Assembly (NCBI GenBank): GCA_046727175.1
Contig: JBKPCD010000008.1
Span: forward strand, 1 to 11,068
DNA length: 11,068 bases
DNA from: JBKPCD01 sp046727175
GTDB taxonomy: Bacteria > Acidobacteriota > Vicinamibacteria > Vicinamibacterales > 2-12-FULL-66-21
Reading direction: 5' to 3'
Shown piece after piece: positions 7,431-11,068 of the stretch. The translations under genes and the position numbers were made by a program. Numbering within the stretch: the first letter of the stretch is position 1; the number at the start of each line of letters is the position of its first letter. Below the pieces are notes generated by a model, which did no database searches, was not told the origin of the DNA, and was given only the letters and a program-made list of their open reading frames with translations.

Positions 7431-9253
7431 TGCGAATCATCGACCACGCGCTCGAGAAGAATCCGCACGAGCGTTTCCAGAGCGCTCGCGATTTCGGGTT
7501 CGCGCTCGACGCAGTATCGGGAAGCGCGACCTCCGCCGCCACCGCCGTTTCTCGAGCCACACGGCGTCCAAGAATCAGATCGTACGCGGCAATCATTCTG
7601 ATAGTCGCGGCTCTCACCGGATCGTACGTCGTCGGGCGACATTCGGTCACACCCTTGGGTCTCGACACCATCCAAATCGAGCCCAAGACGTTCGAGCCCC
7701 AGTTCATCACCAACGCCCGGTTCCTTCCAGACGGCCAGAGCATCGTCTTCAGCGCGGCCCTCGAGGGGACTGTGCCCGAGCTGTTCGTGAGCCGCGCCAA
7801 TACTCTCGCGCCGCAGCCCCTCGGGCATCCGCGCACCCATCTCCTGTCGGTCTCGTCGAAGGGAGAACTGGCGGTGCTGACGGATGCGAAATTCATCGGC
7901 CAGCGGCTCTATCGGGGCACACTGGCCCGGATGCCGATCGACGCAGCCCCTCGCGCCTGGATGACGAACGTTCGTGAGGCGGACTGGTCGCCCGACGGAT
8001 CCAGCCTGGCGGCCGTTCATAACGTCGATCCCATGGATCGACTCGAGTATCCGATTGGGCACGTGCTGTACGAATCGGCCGGGTACTTGAGCGATCCACG
8101 TGTGTCGCCAGACGGAATCCGCGTCGCGTTCTGTGAGCATCCTAATAGCGGGTTCGACGATCGCGGCTGGGTCAAGATCGTGGATCGATCGGGTACGGTG
8201 AGGACGCTCGCCGGTGAGTACAGCGGTATACAAGGTGTCGCGTGGATGCGCGATGCGCAGAGGGTCCTCTTCTCAGCCGTCACGAGCGGAATCGAAGGCC
8301 TTCAGACCCACGTGGTACCGGCCTCCGCGTCTGCGCCCGCTCGTGTGGCCTTGCCGAGCAGGGGAGAGGTCATCGTTCAGGACGTCAGCCGAGACGGCCA
8401 ATGGATCGAGATTCGAACGGAGGAACGTAACAGCATTCGCGCTCGTCTGCCTGGCGACAGCGGCGAACGCGAGTTTTCATGGATGAACCACGCGGTCGGC
8501 CCGATTTTGTCAGCGAACGGGCGAGGTCTGTTGTTCACCGACCAGAGTCCCAGCGGCGGGGCTAATTATGCAGTGATGTATCGCGACATCAGTGGCGGTC
8601 GGCCCGTCCGGATTGGTGAAGGTAACGGCGTTGGGCTCTCGACGGACGGCGCCTGGGCACTTGCCGTCGTGCCGAGTCCGCGCGGAATCGTGTTGTACCC
8701 GCTGGGACCGGGTGATCCAGTGCGCCTGGATCGAGGGTCAATCGAAACGGTGAACTCACTGGGCTGGTTCCCGGATAATAAGCACGTTCTTCTCTGCGGT
8801 AACGAGCCGTCAAAGCCTTCGCGCTGTTATCGGCAGGACATCGTGAATGGACAGCTGGTGCCCATCACGCCCGAGGGCGTCGCGAATGCGTGGGTGACAA
8901 CGGACGGTCTGACGCTGCTGACCAGGGGGGTGGATGGATCGTGGCGGTTCATGCCAGTCGCCGGCGGACCGTCGCGCCCGGCCCGAGGCCTGACGGACAG
9001 CGACAATCCTCGCGCCTGGGCCAGAGACGGGCGTTCGGTTTTTGTCAGGGCCAACCCCAACGAAATACCCGCCCGAATCGAGCGCGTCGACCTGATGTCC
9101 GGCGCGCGGCTCTTCGTCCGCGAGGTCGCGCCGCCCGACCGCGCTGGTCTGGTCCAAGTCGGAAGTCTGAGCCTGATGGAGGAGGCCACCGGGTACGCGT
9201 ACCAATATGTGAAACGGACGTCGACGTTGTTCGTCGTGCGGGGCGCGAGATAG
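7382..9253 (+). CDS. 5'-truncated kinase-propeller protein (kinase domain lost; likely pseudogene)
   Basis: The frame is intact for 623 codons from GTG 7382, but recognisable protein begins only at RIVRIIDHALEKNPHERF (from 7421) and SARDFGFAL. This is the very end of a kinase C-lobe and is paralogous to QRILDHCLEKEPEQRFQSARDLAFAL in the intact gene at 3907-6561. The ATP site, catalytic loop and activation segment are all missing. Then follow a membrane helix (about residues 68-85 from 7382) and a propeller with PD40-like motifs (FLPDGQSIVF, WSPDGSSLAA, VSPDGIRVAF), ending AYQYVKRTSTLFVV as full-length relatives do. The first ~13 codons are antisense SDR sequence and no ribosome binding site is seen. 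A membrane-anchored propeller could still be made, since the long frame has stayed open, but it cannot phosphorylate. Confidence 0.8.
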   Translation: MRSNSAAMCSIQGRRIVRIIDHALEKNPHERFQSARDFGFALDAVSGSATSAATAVSRATRRPRIRSYAAIILIVAALTGSYVVGRHSVTPLGLDTIQIEPKTFEPQFITNARFLPDGQSIVFSAALEGTVPELFVSRANTLAPQPLGHPRTHLLSVSSKGELAVLTDAKFIGQRLYRGTLARMPIDAAPRAWMTNVREADWSPDGSSLAAVHNVDPMDRLEYPIGHVLYESAGYLSDPRVSPDGIRVAFCEHPNSGFDDRGWVKIVDRSGTVRTLAGEYSGIQGVAWMRDAQRVLFSAVTSGIEGLQTHVVPASASAPARVALPSRGEVIVQDVSRDGQWIEIRTEERNSIRARLPGDSGEREFSWMNHAVGPILSANGRGLLFTDQSPSGGANYAVMYRDISGGRPVRIGEGNGVGLSTDGAWALAVVPSPRGIVLYPLGPGDPVRLDRGSIETVNSLGWFPDNKHVLLCGNEPSKPSRCYRQDIVNGQLVPITPEGVANAWVTTDGLTLLTRGVDGSWRFMPVAGGPSRPARGLTDSDNPRAWARDGRSVFVRANPNEIPARIERVDLMSGARLFVREVAPPDRAGLVQVGSLSLMEEATGYAYQYVKRTSTLFVVRGAR

Positions 9254-9569
9254 GCGCTCTCTGATGGCTGGATAGGTAATGAGTATTTCAGCGCCGCGGT
9301 TTTGCGACGAGGTCCTCAGATACCTCGCGCAAGAGATCCGAATTCGAAGCTACGAGCTTGGCGCGTTGTCACCGTCCGACGACGTGCTCTACGTGCGCCC
9401 TCGGTTGGGAGCGATGGCGTGGGCCGCTCTTCATTCGAACGGGCGCAGGGCTCCACCCAACCCCCAAGGAATTGGTAATGATATTCCGGCTCGAAAAGAC
9501 TCCCGCTGATCTTGACCTCGAGGACCCTCTTTCGGCTGAGTGGCGCACGGGCAAGCTCTGGTGAGACCA
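9254..9569 (+). other. Region with a short unrecognised ORF
   Basis: No intact gene is recognised. A plus frame ending at TGA 9562-9564 gives a tail with a coding look (PTPKELVMIFRLEKT, DLEDPLSAEWRTGKLW), but its upstream part (from TTG 9358) is Cys/Arg-rich and improbable. The frame starting at 9279 (MSISAPRFCDEVLRYLAQE) is plausible upstream and ends at 9509. The two could be halves of one frameshifted gene; I cannot name the family. Confidence 0.3.
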
Positions 9570-9852
9570 ATGGCTAAACGTTCAGGATCAAACGAAGCGA
9601 GAGGTCGTTACGACATTATCGTGCCGCTCGGCGCGGGCTGTATGAAAGGAATATCGGGAACAGACACAAAGCTGAAACCTTGAAGGTCCTTTCGGGTGGC
9701 GGCGGACCCCGCGCGGCTGGCTCGCATCAGGCGTCAAGCGGAAATCCTGCTAGGATCCTGCGAGCGCTCCGGCGGGCACTCTCCCCAGAGTCGCGACTTA
9801 ATACATGGCCGCGGACACGCGGGAAGGGATCATTCTGGGCACTGCTGCGTAG
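9570..9852 (+). pseudogene. Kinase relic: frameshifted, internally deleted N-terminus
   Basis: ATG 9570 opens a frame reading RYDIIVPLGAGCMKGI and GTDTKLKP, then TGA 9681-9683. This is the glycine-loop region of a kinase (YEIVAPLGAGGMGEVYRARDTKL) with the Gly-loop mutated. In the next frame LKVL follows (from 9680), the place of the ATP-binding Lys. After another shift comes VAADPARLARIRRQAEILL (from 9696), matching helix C (FAADPDRLARFxREAxLLA). Finally, in a third frame, TREGIILGTAA then TAG (9817-9852) matches the activation segment (GxILGTAAYMAPEQ). The catalytic HRDLK and DFG regions between are deleted, as is everything after the activation loop. It is a dead gene, and distinct from the 7382-9253 copy, which lies upstream of it. 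Confidence 0.75.
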
Positions 9853-9901
9853 TGGATCGTTTCCTGTCGATGGTGACGAGCGGAGTTTCGGGGATCGAGC
9901 C

Positions 9902-9906
9902 AGGGA
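9902..9906 (+). promoter_or_regulatory. Ribosome binding site for the FAD oxidoreductase
   Basis: AGGGA lies 6 nt before ATG 9913. The in-frame ATG at 9907 is too close to it, so 9913 is preferred. Confidence 0.6.
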
Positions 9907-9912
9907 ATGCAA

Positions 9913-11068
9913 ATGCGCAATCGATTTTCACGTCGTCGGTTTCTTCAGGTGGCAGCGACGGCTTCCGGCTCGGTCGTCGGGTTCGATCCACAAGCACGCT
10001 TGTGGGTTCTTGCCGGGCAGACCAGGGTCAAAGCATTTTCGGAGATACCCGAGCTCGATGGGAGTCTTCTTTACGACGACGCGTCGCGCTCTGCAGTGGC
10101 GCGCGACGCCGGCAACATCGTGCATCGGATGCCTGCGGCCGTCCTGAAACCAGGCTCGGTGCGGGATGTCATCAGCATGGTCCAGTACGCAAACCACCAT
10201 TCGCTCAAGATGGCCATGAGAGGCCAGGGCCATTCGGCCTACGGCCAATCGTTGGTGGAAGCAGGAATTGTCGTCGACTCGAGCACACTCAACAAGATCA
10301 CTGTCAATGCAAATAGCGTGGACGCTCAAGCGGGGGCGACGTGGGGGCAGGTAGCCAAAGCCGGTCTCGCGAAAGGACTGACCCCGCCTGTGATGCTGGC
10401 AGATCCCACACAAACCGTCACGGTGGGCGGGACGCTGAGCATCGGTGGAGTGGGAACTACCGTCCACCGCTTCGGGGCGCAAGTCGATAATGTCGAGGAG
10501 CTCGAGGTTGTGACGGGCGATGGTCGCCTCGTGACCTGTTCCGCCGCACGCCGAAGCGAGTTGTTCAACATGGTGTTAGCCGGTCTCGGCCAGTGTGCGC
10601 TCATCGTCCGCGCGAGAATCCGCCTCCTGCCCGCGCCCCGCCACGTGTTGCTTCACGATTTTTTCTACAACGACGTTGAAGTCTTCCTCGCTGATCTGAA
10701 ACGCCTGGCCGTGGAAGGACGGTTCGACCACCTCAGCGGTCCCGTCCGTCAGAACGGCGACAGCTGGACATTCAGCATCGGCGCGGGGAAGTTTTTCACG
10801 CCGCCTGGCAATCCAGAACCCGCCTCGTTGAAAGCAGGCTTGAAATTTACGTCAGTGTCTGAACCAGCGCAGATTCCATATTGGGACTATCTGCACCGGA
10901 CGAAAGACACCGCCACTGAGGAGGCGGGTGGGATCTCACGTCGGCCTGAAATCAACGCTGCGGAACCGAACGTTGAGGCTGGCGTTGCAGAAATCGGAAT
11001 GTTCGTGCCGGAATCAGCCGTCAAAGAGTTTATCGAAAAAACCCTGGTGACGCCGTCGGACTTAGCCC
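9913..11068 (+). CDS. Tat-exported FAD-linked oxidoreductase, cytokinin dehydrogenase-like (3' end outside window)
   Basis: 385 codons are visible. The N-terminus has a twin-arginine signal (SRRRFLQVAA, residues 6-15), so export of a folded flavoprotein is expected. The FAD-binding domain (FAD_binding_4/PCMH type) shows RGQGHSAYGQS (103-113); in maize cytokinin dehydrogenase the His of this GHS motif carries covalent FAD, so His107 is the likely attachment site. TVGGTLSIGG (170-179), HRFGAQVDNVEELEVVTGDG (185-204) and LAGLGQCALIVRARIRLLPAP also match cytokinin dehydrogenases. The second, substrate-binding domain begins at about residue 255 and is cut. At the position of the catalytic Asp of plant enzymes (WxDV) I read WGQV (144-147), so the substrate may not be a cytokinin. 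A TGA at 9874-9876 closes the frame upstream. No operon partner is visible. Confidence 0.88.
   Translation, partial: MRNRFSRRRFLQVAATASGSVVGFDPQARLWVLAGQTRVKAFSEIPELDGSLLYDDASRSAVARDAGNIVHRMPAAVLKPGSVRDVISMVQYANHHSLKMAMRGQGHSAYGQSLVEAGIVVDSSTLNKITVNANSVDAQAGATWGQVAKAGLAKGLTPPVMLADPTQTVTVGGTLSIGGVGTTVHRFGAQVDNVEELEVVTGDGRLVTCSAARRSELFNMVLAGLGQCALIVRARIRLLPAPRHVLLHDFFYNDVEVFLADLKRLAVEGRFDHLSGPVRQNGDSWTFSIGAGKFFTPPGNPEPASLKAGLKFTSVSEPAQIPYWDYLHRTKDTATEEAGGISRRPEINAAEPNVEAGVAEIGMFVPESAVKEFIEKTLVTPSDLA

Noticed and set aside
7431..8233. Extension of the SDR reading frames beyond 7430 on the minus strand
   Set aside because: Beyond the junction these frames are antisense to the propeller gene and lose all SDR similarity.
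9696..10316. 206-codon plus-strand open frame
   Set aside because: Only its first ~20 codons match kinase helix C; the rest is out of frame with the activation-segment relic and with the flavoprotein.

Overview
The window looks like chromosome of a high-GC bacterium, most likely an acidobacterium of the Vicinamibacteria type. That assignment is inferred from gene content: an ECF sigma factor directly overlapping a membrane Ser/Thr kinase, and several genes that fuse a Hanks-type kinase, one membrane helix and a TolB/PD40-type beta-propeller. No rRNA, tRNA or CRISPR array was seen.

Layout. (1) 1-1910, minus strand: a sigma-70 ECF gene followed by a kinase gene that overlaps it by 98 nt and runs off the left edge just as its propeller begins. 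(2) 1911-3900: about 2 kb with no convincing intact gene. It holds a long inverted repeat, two small related elements with terminal inverted repeats and AT-rich cores (3034-3157, 3289-3413), a G-rich repeat tail (to about 3530) and a decayed kinase activation segment (3537-3683). (3) 3907-6561, plus: an intact kinase-propeller gene of 884 aa. (4) 6562-7242: a non-coding stretch with a second, half-deleted copy of the repeat (6958-7089), so the intact kinase gene sits between direct repeats. (5) 7243-9253: the last ~60 codons of an SDR/epimerase gene on the minus strand abut, at about 7417-7430, a plus-strand kinase-propeller gene that has lost almost its whole kinase domain. Both genes are cut at the same point. 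(6) 9254-9855: a short unrecognised ORF and a frameshifted, internally deleted kinase N-terminus. (7) 9913-11068, plus: an FAD-linked oxidoreductase of the cytokinin dehydrogenase-like type with a Tat signal, cut by the right edge.

The common thread is turnover of a kinase-propeller gene family: one intact copy, one cut by the window edge, one 5'-truncated, and two clear plus one doubtful relics, interspersed with a small repeat family. The sigma factor and its overlapping kinase probably form a signalling pair, with the kinase's extracytoplasmic propeller as a possible sensor. The relics and repeats look like debris of recombination. I see no clear evidence of a new multi-gene system. The most novel items are the repeat family with its flanking arrangement and the double-truncation junction.
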